DNA of 64,000 nucleotides, taken from the IMG/VR virus record IMGVR_UViG_3300025133_000048, positions 32,390-96,389 of that record. The stretch is one strand, 5' to 3'. Both the position numbers and the translations under genes were made by a program. Shown here piece by piece: positions 18,628 through 28,101 of this stretch; position 1 is the first letter of the stretch; each line of letters begins with the position of its first letter. The notes under the pieces were generated by a model. That model was not told the origin of the DNA. It saw only the letters and a program-made list of their open reading frames with translations, and did not search any database. Source of the DNA: a virus.

Positions 18628-21485
18628 TTTCACCAGAAGTAGGACTTGAAACCTTACCTAATTGCTATATCAAGATGATAGAGATAGATAAGGAAACACC
18701 ATTTAGCGATAGGATTGATTGCACAATAATCTTGAAAGATTTGCAAGATTCTGATGGCGATTATTCTTGGTATAAGAACGATTATTTGTTTCCACACATG
18801 AAGATTCTTTCTGTTATCTCTGCCGATGATGCTTTAAATTCTGCCATAGACAGCGGACAAATACCATTCTCAATTGCGGAGATAAACAAACTAGGTCAAT
18901 CAGGTTTTTTTGAAACAAGACAAGAGTCTTTATCAAAATTCAAACAAATTATAACAAATGAACAAAATGTTGAAGAAGGGATGTTAAAGTCATTTAATTA
19001 CCCTGTTTCTTTTCAAGCTCAAGCAAGTTTTCAAAATTTGAAATTGTATGTGGCCGTTGTAGTTGACATACAGGAGTTCTCTTCTTTAAAAATGATTAAT
19101 CTTTCAAGTGATAGTCTGAAGGTTTATAGAGGACCGGTTTCTTCGGAGACAATCAAGCTTAATGGTAAACTTCAAAGTAAATCATCGCTCTTGAGAAAGC
19201 CTAGTGGAGAGATCTGGTCTGGCCCTGTACATGTACATGAAGGCCGATTGATGGAAGGTTCATTTCACACAAATGATCCACACGAATCCCTTCAGGAAGT
19301 AGTCGTCGAGAATCCAAAAATAAAAAACTATAAGCAAGAAAAGTTTCAAAGACTTTCCACAAACAGAATACAAAGAAACAATCCTATTTTTTCAGACTTA
19401 ATCACTTCTTATGGAGCTGAAGGCAATGTTTCTAACCTCTTCACAGTAAATATAAAGTCAGCAGTTCTAAGAAACAGCTTTTATGCCGATAAGATTGCCT
19501 CTTTAAATAAGTCTATTTTTGAATCTATGATAGATGAGGTGGAGGTATTAAATCTGACGGTCTCAAAACAAAAAATCAAAACCAGAAAATCACAAAACAA
19601 ACTAGGAACTTCTAAAAGAGTACCACAAACACAAATACAATTTAGAAGATTGATTACTTCTCGAGATAGACGCAAACTAGCATTTAGAAGCTTGCAAGAA
19701 GGCAATGTTTCTTTGGAAGAGATTATTATGAACTCTGATGTGTCCGAGAGAACATTTTCTTTTAACGAAGGCAACATCTATAAAGAAGCTTCTGAGAATA
19801 GATATAAAATAAATTTGGTTCTTAGTGACCCTTTTAAAGACTTTTTGGATGATCTTAATACATCATCGAAACAGGCTCTGAAGGATTTAAAGACTTATGT
19901 TTATAGAGCCAACATAAAATCACTAAATACAGAGGGCTCCTTTCTTTCACCTACTTTTGTTGAGCAAGAGATCTTGAGATATCCTAGGAAAGATACTGCT
20001 CCATGGAACAAAGCAACAGCAAACTATGTTTCTCTTGTTAGTACGCTAAGAAAAATTGAAAGCGATGAGATTGAACCATTAATACAGGAGTCAATCTTTT
20101 TGATTCACCCATCTTATTCTACAAAGAAGAGTGTTGATACTTTTTTAGCTAAATTTTCAAATGTCTATATGGAATTCATAAAGACCTATCGATTATCACA
20201 GAGATCTTATCTTGATACATCAAAAAGAGGCTCAGCTAAAAATGCTTTGAATCCAAAAATCGAATTATCAAAAACCTTTCAACAAATTGTATCTTATAGC
20301 GGCAGAGCCAAGTGCATACATTACCTACAAACCGAGAGTGAAAAATTTCCACTACTCGCAAAGGAAGACTTAGATAGAATCACCCAAGCACAAACGCAGA
20401 AGCACTTTAAAAACCAACCTTCCTTTGCTGGAACCGTTTTATCTGATCAATCCAAGGAATTGGTAGAAGCCTTTTCTGATTACAAAAACAATGTTATTTC
20501 TTACATTAACCCCATAACAATACAGGATAAGAAAGAGGTTACGCCGGTTGATGATTATAAGTCGATTGATCTAGATCGATTGAACAAAATAGTTGATGAG
20601 TTCGTCCCACCAGTCAGAACCGAAAGAGTTGAAAGGCCGACCCCTAAGCCCTCCAATCTGTCTTTTAAGGTTGCAAAAGACTCAAAGACATACTTGGCAG
20701 ATAAGAAGGAAAAGTTTAAGACTACCAAACAAAACTTAGGAGAAAACAGTCCGTTCAGGGATGCAACAGAGCAGTTTGAGGAAAAAAAGGCCCGAGTGGT
20801 TAATAATAAGATTAAAAAAGCATTTAAGAAAAGAGAAATTGAAAAACCTAGTAAGAAGAGCTTCTCTCTTAAGGAGCCAAAAGTTTCTCAAAAGCTTGAA
20901 AAGAATCTAAAACTCGTAAAAAGAATGCCAATTTCCCTAAAGTCAGTTTTTATTTCAGAATCTTCAAATGTAAAGAACAATTTTATAAAAAAGGGTGATT
21001 CTTTCATAGAGAATACAAAAACCTCAAATGCTTTTAGAGTAGCATTTCAATCTCCTGCTAAAGTTGAATTTCTATCCGGATATTCAAGAGATAAGAACGG
21101 AGACAAGATACTTATAAAGCCACAGTGGAAACTCTTAAATAAAGAAAATTTTGAAAACTTACAAGGACCAGTAATTTGCCGTCTATCTTATCATGAGCTT
21201 AAAGACCTAACAAATCCGTTAAATGAATTCTATATAGCAAACGATCAGTTCATTCTCAAAGATATCAATCAGCGAATCCAAAAGACACCGGTAGTTTTTG
21301 ATCTACCTTCTTCTCAAAGAGTTTCTTTGATAACACAAAGACTTATGGAAATAAAGATTGAATATGCAACAAGCAACATCATAAAACAATATCAAAACAA
21401 CATAAATCTCAGAAAGATAAACAAAGAACCAGAAAATCAGCAAAATGAGAGACAAACACAGACCATAGGAAGGTTATACCGATGA
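18624..21485 (+). CDS. Unknown 953-aa protein in tail gene cluster
   Basis: No family recognised. The N-terminal half is mixed alpha/beta. Residues 650 to 800 are Lys/Glu-rich and probably helical or extended (for example LADKKEKFKTTKQNLGEN), giving a strongly charged linker before a final beta-containing segment (about 780-900). The C-terminal tail is Gln/Asn-rich (INKEPENQQNERQTQT). It overlaps both neighbours by ATGA. Size and position among baseplate genes suggest a virion protein, without further evidence. Confidence 0.55.
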   Translation: MISPEVGLETLPNCYIKMIEIDKETPFSDRIDCTIILKDLQDSDGDYSWYKNDYLFPHMKILSVISADDALNSAIDSGQIPFSIAEINKLGQSGFFETRQESLSKFKQIITNEQNVEEGMLKSFNYPVSFQAQASFQNLKLYVAVVVDIQEFSSLKMINLSSDSLKVYRGPVSSETIKLNGKLQSKSSLLRKPSGEIWSGPVHVHEGRLMEGSFHTNDPHESLQEVVVENPKIKNYKQEKFQRLSTNRIQRNNPIFSDLITSYGAEGNVSNLFTVNIKSAVLRNSFYADKIASLNKSIFESMIDEVEVLNLTVSKQKIKTRKSQNKLGTSKRVPQTQIQFRRLITSRDRRKLAFRSLQEGNVSLEEIIMNSDVSERTFSFNEGNIYKEASENRYKINLVLSDPFKDFLDDLNTSSKQALKDLKTYVYRANIKSLNTEGSFLSPTFVEQEILRYPRKDTAPWNKATANYVSLVSTLRKIESDEIEPLIQESIFLIHPSYSTKKSVDTFLAKFSNVYMEFIKTYRLSQRSYLDTSKRGSAKNALNPKIELSKTFQQIVSYSGRAKCIHYLQTESEKFPLLAKEDLDRITQAQTQKHFKNQPSFAGTVLSDQSKELVEAFSDYKNNVISYINPITIQDKKEVTPVDDYKSIDLDRLNKIVDEFVPPVRTERVERPTPKPSNLSFKVAKDSKTYLADKKEKFKTTKQNLGENSPFRDATEQFEEKKARVVNNKIKKAFKKREIEKPSKKSFSLKEPKVSQKLEKNLKLVKRMPISLKSVFISESSNVKNNFIKKGDSFIENTKTSNAFRVAFQSPAKVEFLSGYSRDKNGDKILIKPQWKLLNKENFENLQGPVICRLSYHELKDLTNPLNEFYIANDQFILKDINQRIQKTPVVFDLPSSQRVSLITQRLMEIKIEYATSNIIKQYQNNINLRKINKEPENQQNERQTQTIGRLYR

Positions 21486-23356
21486 CAACCAGCAAAACGA
21501 TAATAAAAGACAATGAATTCGTTGTGTCACCCAGAGTCAGAAAACCTTCTCTTAGAGCTTCTTCAACGAATGAATCTGGTGAGATAGTATTTAATGAGTC
21601 TTATTTGAATCCAAATGAGTTGCGTGTGCCGATTCTTGATCACAAGATCGCTATACAATTACCTCAGCCTTACAAGAACGCAGCTGACTCCAATGGTGCT
21701 GGTGCATCACCCTACTATTCAATTAATCCAAATTATAATTACATAGCAACCGAATGGGAAAGAAATTTTGACGCATTGGTTCCATTGCAATCACCCAGCA
21801 TCTATGTTGAAAACGCAGAAAAATTGAGAGAGCTAAAATCATTCGCCGGCTTGAACATTAATAGGGCTCTTACTAAGAGATTTGACTCTAAGATGTTTAG
21901 AAGCTATAGAATTAGAACAAGGAATGAGCTGAGGCGATTTAAAAATGTTTTGTTTTTGCAAGATTTTTTAAAAAATGGTGATAAGGCATCTGATAAGAGC
22001 AACTATCCATTCTACAACGAGCTATTCTTTTTTCATCCAACTAAGACAACGATAAAAGATAAACTAATGAAAATCGGCATTTATGATCTTCTTATAGAAG
22101 ACTATGTTACCTCTGTGAAGGTTATGAGAGAATTTAATGATGTCCGAACTCCCATTTTTGACCTAACGAGATGGATTAAAAATTCAGATTTTAAAATAAC
22201 ACAAGAAAATAAAGTAGTGTTATCAAACAGTAACATAGATAAAAGTGTCTTTGCTCCTTATCTTAAAAAATTAGAATTCCTCGGGTTTTTAAGAAAACAG
22301 ACCCTCAAACACCAACGAACAGCTGCCGAGATAACCATGGGCAAACCGTGCCACTCAGAGGTCCTGTTTCACAGAATTAGAAAATCAAAGGTTAGTAATG
22401 GAGAAATCGTTCAGTCATTTTGGCTCCCGTCCAGTAATGAAAGAACAACGCTCGTAGATACCCAGATAAGATACGGAGAGGAGTATGAGTATACTCATTT
22501 TGCTTATGTAGCAGTTGTTGGTGCCGGAGTTGACCGAGCAGCAAATCAGATTATAGTTTCCCCTTCTATTCAGATAGTTGAGGTTCCGCTATATACTGAA
22601 ACTTGCTTAGCAATACAACCACCACAACCACCACCAGAGATAGAATTCAAAAATAACAAAAACATAGAAAACGAAATCAAGATTTCCATGTCTCTGAATG
22701 CGAACAATTACTATAAGAATTTTGTCCCGCTAAGCCCAGAAGAGACATCACAGAATGATTTAATTGCCAAATATAACATAAATGGAACTAAAAGATATTT
22801 TAACTATGAAACTGAACACGCATTGTTTGAAATCTTTCGTATGGACAGACAACCAAAAACATTTGAGGAAATCGGTAATCATAAGGTAGCAGAGATTAAG
22901 AACAGTGTTCCATCTATCTCCGCTTTGTTTAAAGACAGAATCTTAATAGGCAAAGACTATTATTATGTTGTACGATCTGTAAACACACACGGTTTATTAT
23001 CAAATCCAAGTCCTATTTATAAGGTAAAACAATTAAAAGACGCTGATGAAACTTTTATAAGTGTTGAAACTGTTGGGTTGTTAGAAGAAGAATTAGAACA
23101 GTCAAATCTAATTTTTCAAAAACTTTTACAATTAGTGCCAAGCTCTTTACATACAATTTATAATTTAGAAAAAGAAAAGATGTTAGACCCTTCAAGTTTG
23201 AAAGGAAAAATAGACAAAGTTTCACTAGGTATAGCAGAGGAGCCAATTTGGGGAAAAACATTTAAATTTAGAATTACTTCCACAGATACAGGCAAAAAAA
23301 TTGATTTAAACATAAGAGTGAAGCTTGTAACCAATAAAACAAGCGAAGATTTATAA
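21482..23356 (+). CDS. Unknown 624-aa protein in tail gene cluster
   Basis: No family recognised. The N-terminal part is basic with helices (RIRTRNELRRFKNVLFLQDF). Around residues 330-375 it has a beta-rich stretch (YGEEYEYTHFAYVAVVGAG), and a second similar one near 490 (GKDYYYVVRSVNTHGLLSNPSP) that reads like a fibronectin type III strand pair. A proline run (IQPPQPPPEIEF) separates them at about residue 380. It overlaps the preceding gene by ATGA and ends 35 bases before the next. Probably a virion component; FN3 similarity is tentative. Confidence 0.55.
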   Translation: MTTSKTIIKDNEFVVSPRVRKPSLRASSTNESGEIVFNESYLNPNELRVPILDHKIAIQLPQPYKNAADSNGAGASPYYSINPNYNYIATEWERNFDALVPLQSPSIYVENAEKLRELKSFAGLNINRALTKRFDSKMFRSYRIRTRNELRRFKNVLFLQDFLKNGDKASDKSNYPFYNELFFFHPTKTTIKDKLMKIGIYDLLIEDYVTSVKVMREFNDVRTPIFDLTRWIKNSDFKITQENKVVLSNSNIDKSVFAPYLKKLEFLGFLRKQTLKHQRTAAEITMGKPCHSEVLFHRIRKSKVSNGEIVQSFWLPSSNERTTLVDTQIRYGEEYEYTHFAYVAVVGAGVDRAANQIIVSPSIQIVEVPLYTETCLAIQPPQPPPEIEFKNNKNIENEIKISMSLNANNYYKNFVPLSPEETSQNDLIAKYNINGTKRYFNYETEHALFEIFRMDRQPKTFEEIGNHKVAEIKNSVPSISALFKDRILIGKDYYYVVRSVNTHGLLSNPSPIYKVKQLKDADETFISVETVGLLEEELEQSNLIFQKLLQLVPSSLHTIYNLEKEKMLDPSSLKGKIDKVSLGIAEEPIWGKTFKFRITSTDTGKKIDLNIRVKLVTNKTSEDL

Positions 23357-23363
23357 AAAAAAC

Positions 23364-23371
23364 CTATTTAT
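23364..23371 (+). promoter_or_regulatory. Intergenic octamer CTATTTAT, candidate late promoter (copy 2)
   Basis: Lies in the 35-bp gap before the gene at 23392, followed by ATAAGGAGA as ribosome binding site. Same octamer as at 1927 and elsewhere. Confidence 0.5.
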
Positions 23372-23391
23372 AACGATATAAGGAGAAATTT

Positions 23392-24330
23392 ATGGGATTC
23401 TTAAATAACAGCGGAGACATCATTTTGGATGTAGTCCTAACAGATAACGGCAGAAAGATGCTCTCTAGAGGCGACGGATCTTTTAAAATTACTAAATTTG
23501 CTTTAGGAGATGAAGAAATCAACTATGCCAGATACACTCCCAGCCACGCCAGTGGTTCTTCTTATTATGATTTAGAAATTCTACAAACACCAATCTTAGA
23601 AGCGTTTACTGATAACGCCGCTTCTATGAAGACCAAGCTTATAACATATGAGAATTTAGAGCTTTTGTTCTTGCCTGTTTTTAATTTAAATGAAATCAAG
23701 CCCATTAATCAAAGATCTTCTCAAACAAATAGTTTCATCGTAGCGGTTGATCGCTCAGCAGAAGACGATGATGAAGCTTCAACAACAAGCGGAATTGGTT
23801 TAGATTCTAGTGGAAATGAAAAACAAGGTGTATTGTTCGGAGAGTCTCTGGATCGCGGATCAACCATTACAATAGATCAAGGCTTGGACACCACACAGAT
23901 TTCAACCAGAAGTACCATCGACCCAGACCTTGTAGAAACAGAATACACTATTCAGATTGATAGTCGTTTTGGTAGAATTACTGGTCCCAACGGCGAAACA
24001 CTTGATGAAAGTTATATCGATGATGATGGTATTGCTTACTATGTCGTAACACAAGGTGATAATGGTTACGAAGACATAACAGCACTAAGCAGATCCAATG
24101 AGTCTCCAATCTCAGGACCTCGCGGAGGTCGCCTTTCTTTTAGAATCGGCGCATCCATGGATCTTCAAACAAGTACTTACTTGTTTACAACACTAGGCGG
24201 AACCAGCACTCTAGAGAACAGAGGTGGCACCACTAGTAACATTTATCACATTGATTCAATTATAAGAATCACCGGAAATACTATTGGAAGCTCAATTGAC
24301 ATTCCAGTAAGATTCGCTAAACTTCAATAA
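23392..24330 (+). CDS. Structural protein with LTxxGRxxLSxG N-terminus (member 2)
   Basis: 312 aa, function unknown. The N-terminus LDVVLTDNGRKMLSRG (residues 12-27) followed by FALGDEEINYARY matches the pattern in the 314-aa protein at 17683, so the two share an N-terminal module. The C-terminal half is beta-rich. A strong ribosome binding site (AAGGAG) and an intergenic octamer precede it, suggesting independent and good expression. Likely a virion protein. Confidence 0.6.
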   Translation: MGFLNNSGDIILDVVLTDNGRKMLSRGDGSFKITKFALGDEEINYARYTPSHASGSSYYDLEILQTPILEAFTDNAASMKTKLITYENLELLFLPVFNLNEIKPINQRSSQTNSFIVAVDRSAEDDDEASTTSGIGLDSSGNEKQGVLFGESLDRGSTITIDQGLDTTQISTRSTIDPDLVETEYTIQIDSRFGRITGPNGETLDESYIDDDGIAYYVVTQGDNGYEDITALSRSNESPISGPRGGRLSFRIGASMDLQTSTYLFTTLGGTSTLENRGGTTSNIYHIDSIIRITGNTIGSSIDIPVRFAKLQ

Positions 24331-24348
24331 AGGAAATAGGATAACATT

Positions 24349-25401
24349 ATGGCAGCAAGTACATTTAAAATTCTAAACGAAGACGATATCGTCTCAACAA
24401 GAACTCTTCTACATGAGGCAATACCTCTTACTGGAACTATTGTGAGCGGAACCTATGCAGACGCTAACATAAACAACCCATCACACGGGATGTTTCAATC
24501 TGTATACGACTATCCGTATCTAAGTTCATCAGCAAACCACATTTTTGACATTACATTTGGAGTGGGAGCAAATTCTGCTATCTATTCCAGTGTAACTTCA
24601 CAAAAACAAAAGAAAGAGAACATTTATAATCAAATGTCTCAACTTCTTATGGGATACAACACCGATGGTTCTATTTTAGAGCTTGACGAAGACGGTAATG
24701 TCCTTGCCGGTGGTACAAAAATTCGTGATGCTGTTTTCTTTCCTTTTTCTCGTTTACTTGTGAAAGACGAAATCAAAAAAGGAACCTTCACTATGTCTTT
24801 GGGTGTAACACAAAATGACGAAACGCCGTTCACAACAACGGTAAATGTCACAGATGCCTCCGGCTCAGATGGATATTTTGTTAATTCACCAGTTGGCGAG
24901 TATGGAATATTATTTGCTGGTAATGGAACAGGAACTCCTTTGCCAACTGACAATGTTCCCTGTGGTCTTCTTTTCTATCAAGCAGGCATTGCAGTACTAA
25001 CCTCATCAGTATTTCAGAGCCTTTTGTCATTCGATTGTCACATGAACGCAGCAAACAACAGCCTGTCTGATCTGCTAACCGGTTCAACTGTTCAAACAAC
25101 TGCCAACTCTATTCGACAAAGAATCGACAACATTCAGTTCAACAACACAACAGAGCTTAACTCAACAATTTACTTCTGTCGGATCAATCATAACGAGTTC
25201 AACTATTCAACAAACCCAACATATGTTGATTCATCTAAAATCAGAGTTAAAACTAACTCAACAGATGAACCAGTATCATACATCACTACTATTGGGCTCT
25301 ATAGTGATAAGAACGAACTTATGGCTGTCGCGAAGCTCTCTGAGCCTTTGAAGAAGACTCCAAGCACTGAATTCACAATTCGCGCAAGACTAGATTACTA
25401 A
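24349..25401 (+). CDS. Presumed virion protein, paralogue of next gene
   Basis: 350 aa. It shares its plan with the 383-aa neighbour: an opening N.DDI element (LNEDDIVSTRTL), a central GIAVLTSS.FQSLLS strand, an NHNEFNYSTNPTYVDSS segment, and a final AKLSEPLKKT...RARLDY. This points to tandem duplication. The protein is Ser/Thr/Asn-rich and beta-rich, with no signal peptide. It begins 18 bases after the preceding stop with an AAAGGAAATAGG leader. Function unknown; a repeated surface or baseplate element is possible. Confidence 0.6.
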   Translation: MAASTFKILNEDDIVSTRTLLHEAIPLTGTIVSGTYADANINNPSHGMFQSVYDYPYLSSSANHIFDITFGVGANSAIYSSVTSQKQKKENIYNQMSQLLMGYNTDGSILELDEDGNVLAGGTKIRDAVFFPFSRLLVKDEIKKGTFTMSLGVTQNDETPFTTTVNVTDASGSDGYFVNSPVGEYGILFAGNGTGTPLPTDNVPCGLLFYQAGIAVLTSSVFQSLLSFDCHMNAANNSLSDLLTGSTVQTTANSIRQRIDNIQFNNTTELNSTIYFCRINHNEFNYSTNPTYVDSSKIRVKTNSTDEPVSYITTIGLYSDKNELMAVAKLSEPLKKTPSTEFTIRARLDY

Positions 25402-25409
25402 GATGCATT

Positions 25410-26561
25410 ATGGCTTTATACAAATTCAATCCCGACGACATCTTCATCAACACTCTTGAAGCTTATCCAGAGTTTTCATTCTATATTCATAGCGGAACAG
25501 TCTATTTTGATAACAACCCACACAGAGAAGGCACAAATGCAGATGTGCCGAATGGGTTCGTTTCTCTTTATCAAACAAACAACGACAAGGTATCCGGACA
25601 GACAATTTATCCTTTTATAACCAAGAATGGTTTGAAAGAAACATTTAAGTCTTACACCGATGCCCAGTTCAATGTAAAATATAACTATGATGGAGAAGAT
25701 GTAACCGGTTCTTATGATTTTTCTGGTTCCATCTTTCGTGATTACTATGCCTTAAGTTCTGCAAGAACAAGAGTAGAATCACTAAGAAACTCTTTTCAAC
25801 ACTACAATCTGTTCTCACCACACTATGCATACTCATCATCTCTGGGTGATAAGTCTGAACAGATCTGCTCTTTGATTAACATACCTTCAATTTTCTATGG
25901 AGAAAGAATTAAGAAAGGAACAGTTCAGCTAGATTATTATGTTTCCGGAACTTTAGTCGGAACTTTAAAAGATGAGAATTATACCGGAGAGCTTATCCAA
26001 ACAGGACCAGCAGGTTCTACAGGCTCAGGCTCTGTTGCAGGAACAGTTCTCTACAAGGAAGGTGTTTTGCTTTTGACAGGTTCTTGGGCTCTTGGAGCAT
26101 CCGGAATAACTTATTCTGGTTCAAACGGAACAGGGGATAACTGGACACAATTTGCTGATGGCTTACATCAAGACATCTCAGGGTATGCGAACTTACCATC
26201 TGCCTCTTTTAATCTGTCGTATCAAGGTGTTACACATACAAATACCATGACTATGTTAGCTCATGCAAACTACGGAGAGCTAAATTATTCTAATAACCCA
26301 ACATACAAAGATCAAAGTCATCCAAACAATGCTGTTGCTCTGACATCCTCGGTTTCTTTTATAGAATCAAAAGTTCCTCCAAAGAACATAACGCATACAG
26401 TATTACAGAATTCAACTCCCACTTTACAAAAAGAAACTTATATTTCTAAAGTTGCTTTATACGATGAAGATAAAAATCTTATTGGATTTGCTAAAGTAGC
26501 GACTCCTGTGAGAAAAACAGAAGATCGTCAATTTATTTTTAAATTAAAGCTTGACTTGTAG
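25410..26561 (+). CDS. Presumed virion protein, paralogue of previous gene
   Basis: 383 aa. The matching blocks with the previous protein are FNPDDIFINTL at the N-terminus, GVLLLTGSWALGASG, NYGELNYSNNPTYKDQS and a closing AKVATPVRKTEDRQF...KLKLDL. The two copies are well diverged, so the duplication is old. The stop codon region overlaps the -35 box of the resolvase promoter, marking the end of the first structural block. No known family recognised. Confidence 0.6.
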   Translation: MALYKFNPDDIFINTLEAYPEFSFYIHSGTVYFDNNPHREGTNADVPNGFVSLYQTNNDKVSGQTIYPFITKNGLKETFKSYTDAQFNVKYNYDGEDVTGSYDFSGSIFRDYYALSSARTRVESLRNSFQHYNLFSPHYAYSSSLGDKSEQICSLINIPSIFYGERIKKGTVQLDYYVSGTLVGTLKDENYTGELIQTGPAGSTGSGSVAGTVLYKEGVLLLTGSWALGASGITYSGSNGTGDNWTQFADGLHQDISGYANLPSASFNLSYQGVTHTNTMTMLAHANYGELNYSNNPTYKDQSHPNNAVALTSSVSFIESKVPPKNITHTVLQNSTPTLQKETYISKVALYDEDKNLIGFAKVATPVRKTEDRQFIFKLKLDL

Positions 26562-26579
26562 AATAAACCATGTTATAAT
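26551..26579 (+). promoter_or_regulatory. Sigma70-type promoter for the resolvase gene
   Basis: TTGACT (26551-26556), a 17-base spacer, then TATAAT (26574-26579). The -35 box lies within the end of the preceding coding region. Predicted transcription start is about 26586-26588, at or next to the ATG of the resolvase gene. Confidence 0.8.
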
Positions 26580-26587
26580 AAGTTATT

Positions 26588-27112
26588 ATGATTTTAGGAT
26601 TAGACATTAGTACAAGCAGAATTGGAATCGCAATTATTGACGACCAATCAAACCTCATCACTTGTGAGGAAATAAAAATGAAGTCTTCGGATCCTCTTGA
26701 AACAAGAGCCGAGATTTTTGAGACACGCATTAAAGAAATAAGGAGCAAGTATGTCATTAAACACGTATTCGTCGAACAGCCATTCATGGCCTTCTCCGGA
26801 GGAAAGACAACGGCGGTCACTATGGCTAAGCTTCAACGCTTTAATGGTATGTGCTGCTATATCACCTATAATCTATTTGGGAGCGCTTCAGTACTCATAC
26901 CGGCGAATAAAGCGCGGGGATTGGTCGGTCTCAAAATACCAAGAGGTCAAAAAGCCAAGACGAAGGTTATTGAGTGGGTTGAAGCGAAATATCCTAAAGA
27001 TTTTATAGTTGAGTATACCAGACATGGCAATCCAAAGCCCGGAACCGATGATAAAGCTGATGCGATAGTGATAGCGAATGCCGGTTTAAAATTAAATCAA
27101 GAAACAATTTGA
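26588..27112 (+). CDS. RuvC-like Holliday junction resolvase
   Basis: 174 aa, the size of bacterial RuvC. It starts with the RNase-H-fold first strand MILGLDISTSRIG (acidic D6), has VFVEQPF (E63) in the middle and GTDDKADAIVIANAG near the end (D155, D158). This is the four-acid metal-binding arrangement of RuvC. It would cleave branched DNA during recombination or before packaging; T4 uses the unrelated gp49 (endonuclease VII) instead. A consensus sigma70 promoter ends only eight bases before the ATG and no Shine-Dalgarno site is visible, so the mRNA may be leaderless. The start is fixed by the first strand of the fold. Confidence 0.85.
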   Translation: MILGLDISTSRIGIAIIDDQSNLITCEEIKMKSSDPLETRAEIFETRIKEIRSKYVIKHVFVEQPFMAFSGGKTTAVTMAKLQRFNGMCCYITYNLFGSASVLIPANKARGLVGLKIPRGQKAKTKVIEWVEAKYPKDFIVEYTRHGNPKPGTDDKADAIVIANAGLKLNQETI

Positions 27113-27136
27113 CAAACTTTTCCAACGTGTTATAAT
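27109..27136 (+). promoter_or_regulatory. Sigma70-type promoter for the primase/recombination genes
   Basis: TTGACA (27109-27114), 16-base spacer, TATAAT (27131-27136). The -35 box overlaps the resolvase stop codon. A GGAGG ribosome binding site (27146-27150) follows before the primase ATG at 27155. Confidence 0.85.
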
Positions 27137-27154
27137 CTTATTATCGGAGGTAAC

Positions 27155-28093
27155 ATGGAAGAAAAGAGGAAGATATTGACCGACATTCTCGGCCACTTTA
27201 TCAGAAAGGGAAACGAACATCTTTATTCTTGTCCGTTTTGCAATCACCACAAAAAGAAAATGTCTGTCAATTTTGGAATTGGAGCATTTAAGTGTTGGGT
27301 TTGTGATACTCGTGGCAAGAACATATACAGAATTGTTCGTAAATTTGGAAGCTACAACCAAAGGCAAAAGTGGCTACAATTAGATGGTCGCCTAGACCTA
27401 TCAGAGTTTGAAAAGATCTTTGACGGCCTACAAGAGATTGAAGAAGACCAAGTCGTTGAACTACCAGAAGAGATGGTATCTCTTTGTAACAAGCGGCTTC
27501 CTTTATCATCAAAGCGTGCTTTAGAGTACCTAGAGTCTCGCAACATAACCAAGGATCAAATTCTTATGTGGAAGATTGGCTATTGCCCAAGCGGAAGATA
27601 CGGAGGCAGAATAATTATTCCTTCGTTCAACAGAAATGGAGATCCAAACTATTTCATTGCTCGCTCTTATGTTGGCCATGGAAGGAAATACCTAAACCCA
27701 CAAGCCTCAAGAGACATAATCTTTAATGAGCTTATGGTTGACTGGGACGAGCCTGTGATTTTAGTAGAAGGTGCGTTTGATGCTGTTGTAGCAGGAACAC
27801 AGGCCATTCCGATTTTGGGATCAACTATGAGACCGAATTCAAAATTATTCCAAGCACTATCTCTTAACGACACACCGGTTTACATCGGTCTTGATAATGA
27901 TGCAGAGAAAAAAGCTGGACACATGATCAAGAACATGTTACAATACGATATGGAGGTTTTCAAGATTGATACTTCATCTGTTGACGATATTGGATCAATG
28001 TCTTCAGGTGAGTTTTCTTTAGCTTTCCAAAATGCCGAGACCATTGACTCGGATTATTACTTTTTTCAAAAAATGATGCAAAAAATAGTATAG
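27155..28093 (+). CDS. DNA primase (zinc finger plus TOPRIM)
   Basis: 312 aa. The N-terminal zinc finger has CPFCNHH (C26, C29, H31/H32) and CWVC (C47, C50). The TOPRIM core shows VEGAFDAV with E205 and GLDNDAE with D247 and D249, the metal-binding acids of DnaG-type primases. Size and order are comparable to T4 gp61 (342 aa), which makes RNA primers with the gp41 helicase; no helicase gene lies in this window. It has its own sigma70-type promoter and a good ribosome binding site, and is followed eight bases later by the gp47-gp46 fusion, likely in the same transcript. Confidence 0.85.
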   Translation: MEEKRKILTDILGHFIRKGNEHLYSCPFCNHHKKKMSVNFGIGAFKCWVCDTRGKNIYRIVRKFGSYNQRQKWLQLDGRLDLSEFEKIFDGLQEIEEDQVVELPEEMVSLCNKRLPLSSKRALEYLESRNITKDQILMWKIGYCPSGRYGGRIIIPSFNRNGDPNYFIARSYVGHGRKYLNPQASRDIIFNELMVDWDEPVILVEGAFDAVVAGTQAIPILGSTMRPNSKLFQALSLNDTPVYIGLDNDAEKKAGHMIKNMLQYDMEVFKIDTSSVDDIGSMSSGEFSLAFQNAETIDSDYYFFQKMMQKIV

Positions 28094-28101
28094 GAGGATT
28101 T

